Counted from the stretch's first letter, positions 25,617 to 34,166 are shown. The stretch: DNA of 64,000 bases from Natranaeroarchaeum sp042663585 (GCF_042663585.1 NZ_JBHTAN010000006.1:1116001-1180000); one strand, 5' to 3'. Notes: a model not told the origin generated them from the sequence alone. Numbers and translations: made by a program.

Positions 25617-26963
25617 TCACAGCGTATCGATAGCGAGTTGTCGTTCGCCAGTTTCGGTGAAAGCCGTCTCGTAGCCCTGATGGCGCGCCGCCTGCGAGAC
25701 GGAATCTATCGCAAGGACCAGTTCGTCGCCGACTTGGATGTCATCGACCGTTGCTCCGTAGTGGAACTCCAGTTCGTGGTCGAGCGTTGGCTGAAGTCCA
25801 CTGATGTCGAGTACCTCACCGTCCCGTTCGAGCGTCGCGGACAGGGACATCTGCGGGAGTACACACCGGTTGTACGGCGTTCTGGGCGAGACGGCGAGAT
25901 ACTGTTCCTCACCCTCCACGAAGCGTGATCCGGGCTCTAATAGCGTCGTCGCGTAGACAGCGTCATCGAACGTCGGCGTCCCGAGAAGGGTACCGGGTAA
26001 GGTCTCGGGGTCAGGCAGCGAGGAGTACGGCATCTGGTGACCGCCGTCAAGGTGCTCGCCGTTCTCGCCGCTGTCTCCGTCCTGCATCCCGCGCTCGTCC
26101 CCGTCCTGCATCCCGCGCTCGTCCCCGTCCTGCATCCCACGCTCGTCTCCGTCCTGCATCCCGCGCTCGTCCCCGTCCTGCATCCCGCGCTCGTCCCCGT
26201 CCTGCATCCCGCGCTCGTCCCCGTCCTGCATCCCGCGCTCGTCCCCGTCCTGCATTTCCCCCTCGCCCATCCCGCCCTGGCCGCGGTTCATCGGAGGGAC
26301 GGCTGCTCGGCTTCCCCAGCGCTCCTCCTCGAACCGCTGTACTGATTCGACGAGACGCTGTCTGCGCTCGTTGGTCATCTCGAACTCGACTGTCACCGTC
26401 TCGGAGCGCTGGAACCGGCCCTCCATCTCGCCTGTTAACCGTACGTTCTCCATCGACCCGGTGGTGATAGTCGCCGTGTACTGGCCGTTGCCGTCGAGGT
26501 CGTAGTTGTCGCCGAAATGAAAACCCATTCCCTGCGAGAGCATGGCCCAGGGCGCTCGCGAGTCGACGAGTCGACCGTCCTGCTCGATATCAATCGAGAG
26601 GCCTGCATCGACCGGGAGGACCACGTCCGTCTCGGGATCCCAGACGCTCGCCATGAAATGAACTGAATCACTCTCTGGGGGATCGACGCGCTCGACGCCG
26701 TCGCCGATGCCGGTCTCGACGATCCAGAAGAAATGTGGGATCGAGAGCATCGGCGAGACGGCCACCTCGCCTACGATTTCCGTGTCCAGCATCGCCATCC
26801 CGTCAGTGTGTGAGGGCAGGTAGACCCCGTCCGGCGGGTTCTGGACGCGGGGCATGTCGTCCGACGTTGTCGGGTCGTCCTCGCTGTCGTCGCTTGTACA
26901 GCCAGCGAGTCCGGCCACCGCCGCGGCCGTGGCTCCGGCAGACAGAAATCGACGTCGGTTCAT
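25617..26963 (-). CDS. Tat lipoprotein, P19/Tp34-like iron-transport domain with repeat insertion
   Basis: A Tat signal (MNRRRFLSAG) and lipobox (GLAGCTSD) start the 448-residue protein. Residues ~50-195 resemble the P19/Tp34 periplasmic iron-binding family. The clues are VAVSPMLSIPHFFWIVETG, HFMASVWDPETDVVLP and a MGFHFGDNYDLDGNGQYTATI stretch with metal-ligand-like Met and His. Residues ~235-295 are eight near-identical copies of MQDGDERG, followed by a second beta domain. A TATA element lies 27 bases before the ATG. Neighbours (DyP-like protein upstream, cohesin-like downstream) suggest cell-surface metal handling. Confidence 0.72.
   Translation of the reverse strand: MNRRRFLSAGATAAAVAGLAGCTSDDSEDDPTTSDDMPRVQNPPDGVYLPSHTDGMAMLDTEIVGEVAVSPMLSIPHFFWIVETGIGDGVERVDPPESDSVHFMASVWDPETDVVLPVDAGLSIDIEQDGRLVDSRAPWAMLSQGMGFHFGDNYDLDGNGQYTATITTGSMENVRLTGEMEGRFQRSETVTVEFEMTNERRQRLVESVQRFEEERWGSRAAVPPMNRGQGGMGEGEMQDGDERGMQDGDERGMQDGDERGMQDGDERGMQDGDERGMQDGDERGMQDGDERGMQDGDSGENGEHLDGGHQMPYSSLPDPETLPGTLLGTPTFDDAVYATTLLEPGSRFVEGEEQYLAVSPRTPYNRCVLPQMSLSATLERDGEVLDISGLQPTLDHELEFHYGATVDDIQVGDELVLAIDSVSQAARHQGYETAFTETGERQLAIDTL
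26067..26255 (-). repeat. 24-bp minisatellite coding MQDGDERG, eight copies
   Basis: Within the iron-transport-like gene, eight tandem 24-bp units encode seven copies of MQDGDERG and a final MQDGDSG. One unit near 26148 differs by two silent substitutions, so the copies are not all identical in DNA while the peptide is conserved. The acidic Met/Asp/Glu repeat may form a flexible metal-loving linker. Copy number is likely to vary among strains. Confidence 0.95.
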
Positions 26964-26984
26964 CGTACGTTATCTCGGGTTGGG

Positions 26985-26995
26985 AAATATTTATA
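26985..26995 (-). promoter_or_regulatory. TATA box for the iron-transport-like lipoprotein operon
   Basis: On the minus strand TATAAATATTT is centred 27 bases before the ATG at 26963, with GGGG just upstream. This spacing predicts a leaderless mRNA and separates transcription of this pair from the DyP-like gene upstream. Confidence 0.65.
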
Positions 26996-27034
26996 CCCCG
27001 GGACAGGCGGGGCGATGCACCGGGTCTGCAAGTC

Positions 27035-28348
27035 TCACTCCGGTCGCGGCGACGGGAGCGAGCGGTGCTCACGAGGCGGAACGAGGAAGTTACCACGGCG
27101 TCGAACGGAGATGTATTGCAGAATGCCGTTGTTCTGCACCGATCCGATGGGCAGGTCCGCCCCGGTCATCGCCTCGCGAGTCTTTACGAAGTCCTCGATC
27201 CGACGCTGTAACGAGAGGAAGTGGAGGCCAGCGATGTCGTCGTCGGTCGTCTCGAAGTCGCGACGGAGAATAATCGGGGATCCGTCCTCGCGGGCCCGCG
27301 CGGCCTTCTGAGCATGGCCGACCAGCCCCGAGGCGGCGTCCGACTCGGTGTCGTCCACGACGTCCGCTACCTGCGAGGAGTCCGTGAGTTTCTCGCCGTG
27401 CTCGCCGACCCGGCCCTCGCGTTCGTGGGTCGGACTGAACATCTTCGCGACGCGGATCGACTGGCTGTCCTGGTTCCACCACTGGGATAGCTGTTCGCGG
27501 ATCTTCGAGACCTGCTGGGTCGTTCCCCCGGCGAACGGGCCCTCCTGGATCGTGACGCGGTCCTCGCTCGGTTGCGTGCCCGCGAACCGGCCGCGAAAGC
27601 CCATAAACATCGGCGCGCCCTCCGGGATCGGCGCGTCCTCCGGCACCCCGATCGCGCCCGTGTTCTCGGCGGGGAGTCCCGCGCCGAAAAAGCCGGTCCG
27701 CCGGTCGGCGCGCTCGAAGACGTCCGAGAGTCGCTCCTCGACGTCGACGCCGTTGACGGTATCGGGGCCGGTATCCCGTGGGCTCGCGTCCGACCCGCTA
27801 AGTTGGGCGGTGTCTCCGAACATCGCGAGTTCGGCCTCCAGGAGGGCTACTGGCTGGTCGCTTGCGAAGTGGACGAGCGCGTCGTTGTCATCCAGATCAG
27901 ATTCGTCGAGACTCTCCAGCGAGTTCAGCGCCCTCGGCGCGGGCAGATCGACCGACTCGGAGAGGGGTTCGTCGTATCGCTCGAAATAGGCTGGCGAGTA
28001 GCCAACCGTGAACAGAAGTCCCTCGTTGCTCCACTCGTAAGCGCGTTCGAGCGTGCGTAGCGCGGCTTCAACCGTCTCTCTATCCTCGGCCGTTGGCGCG
28101 CCATCGACGTCGAGATACGCCAGCACGTGGTGGCGCGGCAGTTCGACGTTGCCGTCGTCGTCCCGTGAGAGGAACGGGTCCCATTCGTGCTGTCGGGTCG
28201 GGAGGTCGCCCGGCGTCTCCGTTCCCGACGGAATCTCGACCCTTTCGTCCTCGCCGAGGCAGGCGGCCAGCGCACCGGCACCGCCGACCGCGACGAGAGA
28301 TTTCACGTACTCGCGGCGCGAGAGACCGTCTCGGTCAGGAAGGGACAT
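27035..28348 (-). CDS. Tat-exported DyP-type peroxidase-like protein
   Basis: The 437-residue protein starts with a Tat signal (SRREYVKSL) and a lipobox-like AACLGED. The body has two related ferredoxin-like halves. FMGFRGRFAGTQPSE and the C-terminal GLHFLSLQRRIEDFVKTREAM plus GNFLVPPRE resemble the EfeB/DyP family. A candidate heme-ligand His is in GLVGHAQKAARARE. The DyP distal GxxDG loop is not obvious, so peroxidase activity is uncertain. Placement before a P19-like iron protein recalls bacterial EfeUOB iron uptake (inference). Confidence 0.68.
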   Translation of the reverse strand: MSLPDRDGLSRREYVKSLVAVGGAGALAACLGEDERVEIPSGTETPGDLPTRQHEWDPFLSRDDDGNVELPRHHVLAYLDVDGAPTAEDRETVEAALRTLERAYEWSNEGLLFTVGYSPAYFERYDEPLSESVDLPAPRALNSLESLDESDLDDNDALVHFASDQPVALLEAELAMFGDTAQLSGSDASPRDTGPDTVNGVDVEERLSDVFERADRRTGFFGAGLPAENTGAIGVPEDAPIPEGAPMFMGFRGRFAGTQPSEDRVTIQEGPFAGGTTQQVSKIREQLSQWWNQDSQSIRVAKMFSPTHEREGRVGEHGEKLTDSSQVADVVDDTESDAASGLVGHAQKAARAREDGSPIILRRDFETTDDDIAGLHFLSLQRRIEDFVKTREAMTGADLPIGSVQNNGILQYISVRRRGNFLVPPREHRSLPSPRPE

Positions 28349-28527
28349 TCGTTGGCCGAACTAGGCAGCGACGATACTTGTACCGAACGCCTCCGACCCG
28401 GTCCAGTAGCCCGGACCACGGTGTCACCGAGGGGTCGAATGGGTCCTGAACCGGCCATACTCCCGCTCCGATGACCGGTTTCTGTCGAGGCAAATCACTA
28501 AGAGCCGCGACACCGTCGACCCTGCTA

Positions 28528-28743
28528 GTGAACGAGCACACGATTGTCAAACTCGGACTGCTCGCCGGCGCGCTCGCGGTGGGGAGCTTTCTGCTACTAG
28601 GAACGACGCGACTGGTCGTCGGCTTCGACACGGCCCAGACCGTCGCAGCGCCGTTTTTCGCCGGTGGGTTCGTGCTCGCAGTCGTCGTCTCCGTCCTCTC
28701 CGTCCTGGTAAAACTCGGCGTGATCAGTGTCGACGAGGGATGA
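28528..28743 (+). CDS. Small two-helix membrane protein, uncharacterised
   Basis: From the GTG at 28528 this is a 71-residue protein with two hydrophobic helices (LGLLAGALAVGSFLLLG and FFAGGFVLAVVVSVLSVL) and an acidic end SVDEG. An in-frame ATG at 28471 would add a basic 19-residue leader that does not look conserved. No function is assignable. It lies at the left edge of the accessory patch. Confidence 0.55.
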   Translation: MNEHTIVKLGLLAGALAVGSFLLLGTTRLVVGFDTAQTVAAPFFAGGFVLAVVVSVLSVLVKLGVISVDEG

Positions 28744-29114
28744 GTGTGCCCGCCCTGACGACACCCTTTTGCGACTTCCCCTCATAGGGTCGACTGCGTG
28801 CCTTTGTCCCCGCCCGAGTATGTCCACACGGACGCAATGACGCGCGGCGAACCCAGGCATGCAACACGCGGCATAAAACACAGGCACCTGCCGCACTGCC
28901 AGCCCGGCACGAGGGTTTCCCGGCTGAGACGGCATGCCGCCAGCAATGATGCCGGTCGTTAGTGTTCCGGGCCACACATTCATTTACCGGTATAAATCGA
29001 CGTATAACGGCTCCTATTTGCTGTATTCGGCACAATTCGATTACAACTCGGAGGAGCCCTATATCGAGTTGAACACTAACGACATTATATATTACCTCAG
29101 GAGGTGCGCTTTCG
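28744..29114. other. Gene-free stretch at the left edge of the accessory patch
   Basis: I see no convincing gene here. Open frames on both strands lack family signatures and have irregular composition. The stretch contains the left copy of the 17-base repeat (28960-28976), then a drop in GC before the broken gene at 29115. Confidence 0.6.
28960..28976 (+). repeat. 17-base direct repeat, left copy
   Basis: TAGTGTTCCGGGCCACA occurs here and again at 34167-34183 in the same orientation. The copies bracket the pseudogenes, exporter/regulator pair and transposase remnant. Chance repeats of 17 bases in 64 kb are uncommon but possible. Confidence 0.75.
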
Positions 29115-29700
29115 ATGCCTCCGCATAATTACGATGATCGCCGGGGAGAAGTCTACTTTGGCCCGTCACACAAGGTTGACGTGACGAAAGAGTAACTGGC
29201 GGAGTTCATCATTGAGGAGATGGCTCTCGAACAGTCTGACGGTAGGCCGAAGTGAACTGATGGCGTTACCGATGTCGTTGAGCTCGGGATGGAAGCGTTC
29301 CAAGAGCGATACCAAGATGGGCCGGAGTTTGCGGAGGAGATTGTAAAGCTGAACCGGAAGCTCGATGAGTACCGGAGCGAGGTCAGGGAAATAGCCGCTA
29401 CACAGCAAGAACCCGTTGACACTCGTATTCAGGCGTCCAAATTAGCCCACCAGTCACAGGCACGGATTCTCAAGGTCCTGTCCGAGGCGGTATCCGTAGA
29501 TGAGAGTTTCATTCCCTTCGTAGATTTGTACGAAGTGGCTGAGGAGGCTGATCCGGATTATAGTGTCGTCTCGCATCACGCAAAGTTACTCGAACACTCT
29601 GATCCCGGTGCCTATGTCAGGAGGGACGATCTGGGAGAGAAAGCCAAAATAACGAGGAGAGACGCACTTGATGAGTTTTGTAAATCAAAAGACATCACTG
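29115..29700 (+). pseudogene. Broken gene with two in-frame stops, unknown family
   Basis: From the ATG at 29115 the frame reads MPPHNYDDRRGEVYFGPSHK and so on to a TAA at codon 27. It continues LAEFIIEEMALEQSDGRPK to a TGA at codon 47, then runs open through MEAFQERYQDGPEFAEEIVK into a helical, charged domain ending near 29700. Both stops are one C-to-T change from a sense codon (CAA Gln, CGA Arg). The intact protein would have been about 195 residues, possibly a plasmid or element-borne regulator. After ~29700 the frame loses protein-like character. Confidence 0.75.
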
Positions 29701-29830
29701 ACGACTGTCGCAGTGTCATCGCCCTCGACCGGGTAGTGATCGGACCCAGTCCGTATCGTCCCATCGAACGCCAGCTCGTCACCGTCGTTGGCCCCTTCAG
29801 GAAGTTCGACCGAATAGGAGAGGGTAGGCC

Positions 29831-30120
29831 TCAGTCTCCGATGTCGAGCTCCCAGAGAACTGGTATCTCTTCGCCATTGCGATTCACGGCAACTGGTTTG
29901 GGGTCGATGTCAACAGCTGTGATCGCCTCTGGAATAGGTTCGCGGACCGACGTATGACCTTCGATACCGCGGATCGAGACAGTAACTGGGATCGACCGCC
30001 CGGGAAGGGGATATGGTCGCCCGATCGTTCGCGTTACGAAACGGTCTGTCTGGGACGGTGAGTTGCTTCCATAGTTGGTTGCTCTTCGGATGTTCGTGTT
30101 ACGACATGATCTGTCGGAGT
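29831..30120 (-). pseudogene. Relic of a surface-protein gene (C-terminal end)
   Basis: On the minus strand an open frame without a start codon encodes TDRFVTRTIGRPYPLPGRS, then IPVTVSIRGIEGHTSVREPI and PEAITAVDIDPKPVAV, ending VLWELDIGD before a TGA at 29831-29833. This looks like the last beta-sandwich of a haloarchaeal surface protein (DUF11-like). A second, diverged copy of the DRFVTRT-coding segment lies in another frame near 30089-30115. The relic is therefore a truncated, frameshifted remnant and not an active gene. Confidence 0.6.
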
Positions 30121-30147
30121 GGATGTCACACTCGCTCTCGTGGCTGT

Positions 30148-32958
30148 TTAGTCCTCGTGTCCCGTGAATCGGGCCCAGACGATCAGGATACTCGGGAGGA
30201 CGAAGACGGCCGCCAGGAACGCGTAGACAATGGTGAGTGCGGTGATGAGACCGAACGACTGGAGGAACGGCAAAATTGCGACGAGCAAGACGGCAAAGCC
30301 CGCGGCAGTCGTTGCCGCACTCGATAGCAAGGCCCCGCCAGTACCGATCACTGTTTCGTGGAGGGCTGCTGCGGCGGTCTCCGCGTCAGCGAGTTCCTGA
30401 TTGAACCGCTCGCTGATATGCAGACTGTAGTCAACGCCCAGCCCGATCGTCAGCCCAGTAATCATTCCCGTGACTATGTTGAACGGGATCTCGAGGAGTG
30501 CCATCGTCCCGAGGACCCACGTAAGCGTCATAGCGACCGGTATGATCGTGACAAAGCCGAGCGAGGCGCTCCCTTCAGTTACCCGGTAGGCAATCGAGAG
30601 GAACACCGCCACTGACAGAAGCGCGACGACGAGACTCAGGATAGCTGTCTCGGCGAGTTGATCGGCGGTGATCTGGTTGATGATTACGTCTCCCGTTGCG
30701 ATCGCGGCGACGTAATCGCCCCCGATATCCTCGGCGATCCAGTCCATCTGGTCGGTCACCGTCTCGCCCTCTGCAACTCCATCGACCGTCACGACCATCC
30801 GAAGTGCTTGGTACTCGCCGTCTTCACGATGAATGACGTTGCTCGCCTCGTCGGGGGCGATCCGGTAGAGGTCGTCGAAGACAGCAGTTACGTTCCTGTC
30901 GGGGACGCCATCGTCATCGCTATCTGACGCCGCGAGCGTGGCGTTGAACGATTCGTTTCGCGCTGCAACGTCTTCCATCAAGGTGATCGGGTCGGAGATC
31001 GCGGCCGAACCGTCGGCGTAGGTTTCGGTGACAGACAGGTCACTGGCGTTTCCTCGCGCTTCTTCCATCCGATCTACTGTTCCGGGATCAGTCACATTGC
31101 CACGGACGAGGATCGTCGCCGTCGTATCTCGCCTGACGAAATCTGCGTCGAGCGTTTCGATCGCCGTTTCAGACGTGTACGTGCCTGGTGCGATGGGATC
31201 AGGAAGGTCTTTCAGCCAGTCGGCCGGATCTTCCGCGAGGAAGTCCGACTGTTCGAAACTCGCGTCGATATCGGTCGCACCGTACGCACCGACGCCACTG
31301 ATCAACACGGCGACGACGATGACGACGTAGGGTACAGTCGTTGCCAGCGTCGAGCCAGTGTCCAGGATCCTGTTGATCGGCCCGCGTCCGGTGCCGACCG
31401 CCGGTTTCACTCGATCAAACCCGTGGGATTCCAGTACGTCGTCGAATTCGACCTTCAGTGCCGGGACGAGGACGCCGAAAACGAGCAGCGCGGCGACGAT
31501 CCCGATCGCGCTGACGAGGCCGATCTCTCGGAAGATCGACAGGGGACTCGTAAGATTCGAGAGAAAGCCGATAGCTGTCGTTGTGGTGACGTAGACGAGC
31601 GCGACGCCGACGCTCCCGAGGCCGACAGCCATCGCTTTCGAGGGGGGCGTGTCTTCGTCCTCGCGTTCCTCGCGGTAGCGCATCACGACGTGGAGGCCAT
31701 AGTCGATCGAGAGCCCGATCAGCAAAACGAGGACGACAATGAACGGTTGACTGAACGCGATGTCGAACCACCCCATCGTGCCGAACGTCCAGACGAGGAC
31801 TAGTCCGATTCCGCCCAAGCCCAGCAGGATGTCCAAGGGGTCCCGGTAGACGACGACGAGGACGAACAGGACGAACGCCGCGGCAAGCGGACCAACCAGC
31901 AGAACGCTGTCGATCATGGAGTCGAGAATCTCTGTCGAGACGATCCCATCACCGTAGACGAGCGCCGACATCGACTCGCCCTCGGGGGTAAGATCAGCGA
32001 TCGCAGTCTGTGCCTCTTCGATCGCCTCAGGGGCGTCGCCCGGGGCGAACGATCCGCCAGAACTCTCCTGTGTGACGACCAGCAACGTGGCGTTCACGTC
32101 GGACGATCCTGGCTCGTAGTACTCTGGTATGAACGCCAGCGCCCGGGAGGACTGGCTCGCGTTCCCGGCGAGTACGTCCGCAGAGAGGTCGTCGATCTGT
32201 GAGTCACTCAGCGACTGTAACTCTTCGATCTGTTCGTCGAGGGTCGGGTCCAGATCCGCGATCTCCGCCTGCTCGTTCGACACATTCGCGTATTCGTCGG
32301 CGAGAATGTTCTTGCTCTGGTTTCGATTTTCCACCCCATCGGCCCCGCTCTGGCCAGCAGGTGCTGTTTCGTTCGTGGGAGCAGCGCGACGCTCCGCAAC
32401 GGTGCTATTGAAGAGATGGTAGTCCTCTTCAGTGAGATTCACCGAGCTGTTGGCATCAACGCTCTCGAACGCCGGGCGCACTCTCCGGTTCGGATTCGAG
32501 ACGAGCGATTCGAGCGTGTTATCGAGGGCCGTTGACGTCTCGTTGAGTTCGTGCTGCCGGTCTCGTAGGTCTTCGATGCGGTTCTCACGAATTGACGTGG
32601 TTGCAAGTGTTTGCGCGACGCTCGCGGTAGGGTTCTCGTCCGCGAGCGTTTCGTTGATTGTCTCGTTGTTGCGTATGGACTGCTCGTATTCGACCATCGC
32701 CACGAGCGTCTCCCGGTCGAGGACGTCCTCATCTTGGATAATGACCTGTGCACGGGTCGCGTTTTCAGCCCCTGACGAGAAATTGGTCTCGACGTAATCG
32801 AGTGCGTCAGCCTCGTCGGCGTCGGTCTGGAACTGATCGAGCGACGTCGAACGGTCGAGCATCGTAACCCCACTGCCGACGACGACCGATGCTACGAGCA
32901 TAACTGCGATAACGATCCGTGCGTTGTCTGCGATCGCTGCGGCAATATCTCTCGTCAT
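30148..32958 (-). CDS. MMPL/RND-family exporter
   Basis: The 936-residue transporter has the RND layout. There is one N-terminal helix, a large extracellular domain with many Asn-x-Ser/Thr sites, five helices, a second loop and five more helices. Helix pairs contain the RND signatures LIGLSIDYGLHVVMRYREER and GLTIGLGVDYSLHISERF, whose aspartates relay protons. Archaeal MMPL proteins export lipids or hydrophobic compounds; the cargo here is unknown. Two operator copies lie just upstream of its ATG, and it is divergent from a TetR regulator. Confidence 0.92.
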   Translation of the reverse strand: MTRDIAAAIADNARIVIAVMLVASVVVGSGVTMLDRSTSLDQFQTDADEADALDYVETNFSSGAENATRAQVIIQDEDVLDRETLVAMVEYEQSIRNNETINETLADENPTASVAQTLATTSIRENRIEDLRDRQHELNETSTALDNTLESLVSNPNRRVRPAFESVDANSSVNLTEEDYHLFNSTVAERRAAPTNETAPAGQSGADGVENRNQSKNILADEYANVSNEQAEIADLDPTLDEQIEELQSLSDSQIDDLSADVLAGNASQSSRALAFIPEYYEPGSSDVNATLLVVTQESSGGSFAPGDAPEAIEEAQTAIADLTPEGESMSALVYGDGIVSTEILDSMIDSVLLVGPLAAAFVLFVLVVVYRDPLDILLGLGGIGLVLVWTFGTMGWFDIAFSQPFIVVLVLLIGLSIDYGLHVVMRYREEREDEDTPPSKAMAVGLGSVGVALVYVTTTTAIGFLSNLTSPLSIFREIGLVSAIGIVAALLVFGVLVPALKVEFDDVLESHGFDRVKPAVGTGRGPINRILDTGSTLATTVPYVVIVVAVLISGVGAYGATDIDASFEQSDFLAEDPADWLKDLPDPIAPGTYTSETAIETLDADFVRRDTTATILVRGNVTDPGTVDRMEEARGNASDLSVTETYADGSAAISDPITLMEDVAARNESFNATLAASDSDDDGVPDRNVTAVFDDLYRIAPDEASNVIHREDGEYQALRMVVTVDGVAEGETVTDQMDWIAEDIGGDYVAAIATGDVIINQITADQLAETAILSLVVALLSVAVFLSIAYRVTEGSASLGFVTIIPVAMTLTWVLGTMALLEIPFNIVTGMITGLTIGLGVDYSLHISERFNQELADAETAAAALHETVIGTGGALLSSAATTAAGFAVLLVAILPFLQSFGLITALTIVYAFLAAVFVLPSILIVWARFTGHED

Positions 32959-32991
32959 CGGATCCCGCCCCCGATCCGTCCTGGCTCGTCA

Positions 32992-33033
32992 CCGAACGTT
33001 CGTTCGACCATTGTGTACCGAACGTTCGTTCGG
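32992..33033. promoter_or_regulatory. Two TetR-type operators upstream of the exporter gene
   Basis: Sites CCGAACGTTCGTTCGA (32992-33007) and CCGAACGTTCGTTCGG (33018-33033) are inverted repeats of the half-site CCGAAC/GTTCGG with a 4-base spacer. They lie between the exporter start (32958) and a TATA-like AAGTTTTACT on the minus strand near 33042-33051. Binding there would block transcription. Confidence 0.8.
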
Positions 33034-33116
33034 CAACCGTAGTAAAACTTTCGACGAAATGATCGGCTGTCGAGGGATTACTCGTCGCCGAGTCGCTCAC
33101 ATTTTCCTACCATGTG

Positions 33117-33132
33117 TTGAACGAACGTTCGG
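33117..33132. promoter_or_regulatory. Third TetR-type operator copy, mid-intergenic
   Basis: TTGAACGAACGTTCGG has the same half-sites with the spacer reversed (GAAC). It is followed directly by TATATAGATA, so it could act on a promoter firing toward the regulator gene. Confidence 0.7.
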
Positions 33133-33197
33133 TATATAGATACTTGGCCTCTAGAATGGGCTAGCTACGCACTGACAGGGCGACAGCGCGACCCGGA

Positions 33198-33228
33198 GTT
33201 ATTTCATGCTTGCCGAACATTCGTTCGG
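33198..33228 (+). promoter_or_regulatory. TATA element and fourth operator of the tetR gene
   Basis: TTATTTCA (33198-33205) lies 25-32 bases before the ATG at 33230, the spacing of a leaderless promoter. CCGAACATTCGTTCGG (33213-33228) fills the space between TATA and the start codon, so the regulator should repress itself. Confidence 0.75.
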
Positions 33229-33229
33229 T

Positions 33230-33874
33230 ATGGGCGAAGATTCGCAGGAAGCGTTTCCGTTCGGAGGCGAGCCAACAGATACGCGCGGACGGATCATGCA
33301 AGCGACGTTCGAGACGGTTCAGGAAAACGGGTTCGCTGGGCTGTCGATCCAGCGGATCGCTTCGAAGGCCAATCTGAGTAAGTCCTCGGTTTATCATTTC
33401 TTCGAGGACAAGGACGATCTGTTGCTCGCGTTCTTGGACGAGATGCTTGGCCAGTTCGGGGGGCCTCTAAAAGGGCTTGAAGCCGATGCCGCCCCGATCG
33501 ACGTATTGTGGGCGTACATCGACTTCGGACTCTACGGAGTGACTGACGAATCAGTGCCCCCCGTAGAGGGAATGGAAATTCAGCCTGGACGACCGCTTGT
33601 CGAACTGCGCTCGCAGGGAACGTACAGCGAGGACTACCGTGATCGTTTCACCGAGATGGACGGCTCAATGCGTGACCGGCTAACGAGCGTCCTCGAACGG
33701 GGTATCCAAGAAGGAACGTTCCGCGACGTTGACCCTGAGCGGACTGCTGAGTTCCTGTTGACGGTTCTACTAGGTGGACTGTTCCGCCGGGCAACCGCCG
33801 ATGGCGTCGACGTCGATGCCGTCCGTAGGGAAATAGAAATGGTCATCGAAGCTCGTATACTGAACGAAAGCTGA
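33230..33874 (+). CDS. TetR/AcrR-family transcriptional regulator
   Basis: The 214-residue protein starts with a TetR DNA-binding domain (about 19-65) with QRIASKANLSKSSVYHFFED as the helix-turn-helix. A longer ligand-binding domain ends in RTAEFLLTVLLGGLFRRAT. I chose the ATG at 33230 because the TATA element and operator sit exactly upstream; the ATG at 33206 would place the operator in coding sequence. It most likely represses the divergent MMPL exporter and itself, with an unknown hydrophobic inducer. Confidence 0.9.
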   Translation: MGEDSQEAFPFGGEPTDTRGRIMQATFETVQENGFAGLSIQRIASKANLSKSSVYHFFEDKDDLLLAFLDEMLGQFGGPLKGLEADAAPIDVLWAYIDFGLYGVTDESVPPVEGMEIQPGRPLVELRSQGTYSEDYRDRFTEMDGSMRDRLTSVLERGIQEGTFRDVDPERTAEFLLTVLLGGLFRRATADGVDVDAVRREIEMVIEARILNES

Positions 33875-33894
33875 ACAGTGTGCGGAGATACTAA

Positions 33895-34110
33895 ACGCCC
33901 ACGCACGGGAGTTGGCTGAACATGGCCGAACTCGTCTGGAGAACGTTCCAGACGCAGTGTCTCAACCGACGGATTCCGGATGCAGCGACCATCCATGCGG
34001 AGGTCGCTGCGTGGGAACAAGGACGCAACGAGCAGAATGTTACTGTTAACTGGCAGTTCACAAGCGAGGATGCGCAGACACAACTTCACCGGCTGTATCC
34101 GTCAATCGAG
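33895..34110 (+). pseudogene. IS630-family transposase, C-terminal remnant
   Basis: The frame through 33922 reads TPTHGSWLNMAELVWRTFQT, the IS630/Tc1 motif containing the last acidic residue of the DDE triad. It continues LNRRIPDAATIHAEVAAWEQ and WQFTSEDAQTQLHRLYP, the usual C-terminus. The upstream two thirds, with the first two catalytic aspartates, are missing and a stop precedes the fragment, so it cannot encode transposase. It marks an old insertion at the right side of the patch. Confidence 0.88.
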
Positions 34111-34166
34111 GAGGTCGAGAACTACCAACTCGACGGTTGGGAAGGTACTAGTAGTTCCTCGTCCGG

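Noticed and set aside
26037..26345. Plus-strand open frame rich in HPALVPVL repeats
   Set aside because: It is the antisense shadow of the MQDGDERG minisatellite; the minus strand has the Tat signal and family domain.
28744..28960. Structured RNA (RNase P or SRP RNA) in the gap
   Set aside because: None of the conserved core sequences of either RNA is present.
28597..28983. Minus-strand 128-codon frame at the patch edge
   Set aside because: Cys/Arg/Gly-rich, overlaps a likely real membrane protein on the other strand, and has no recognisable domain.
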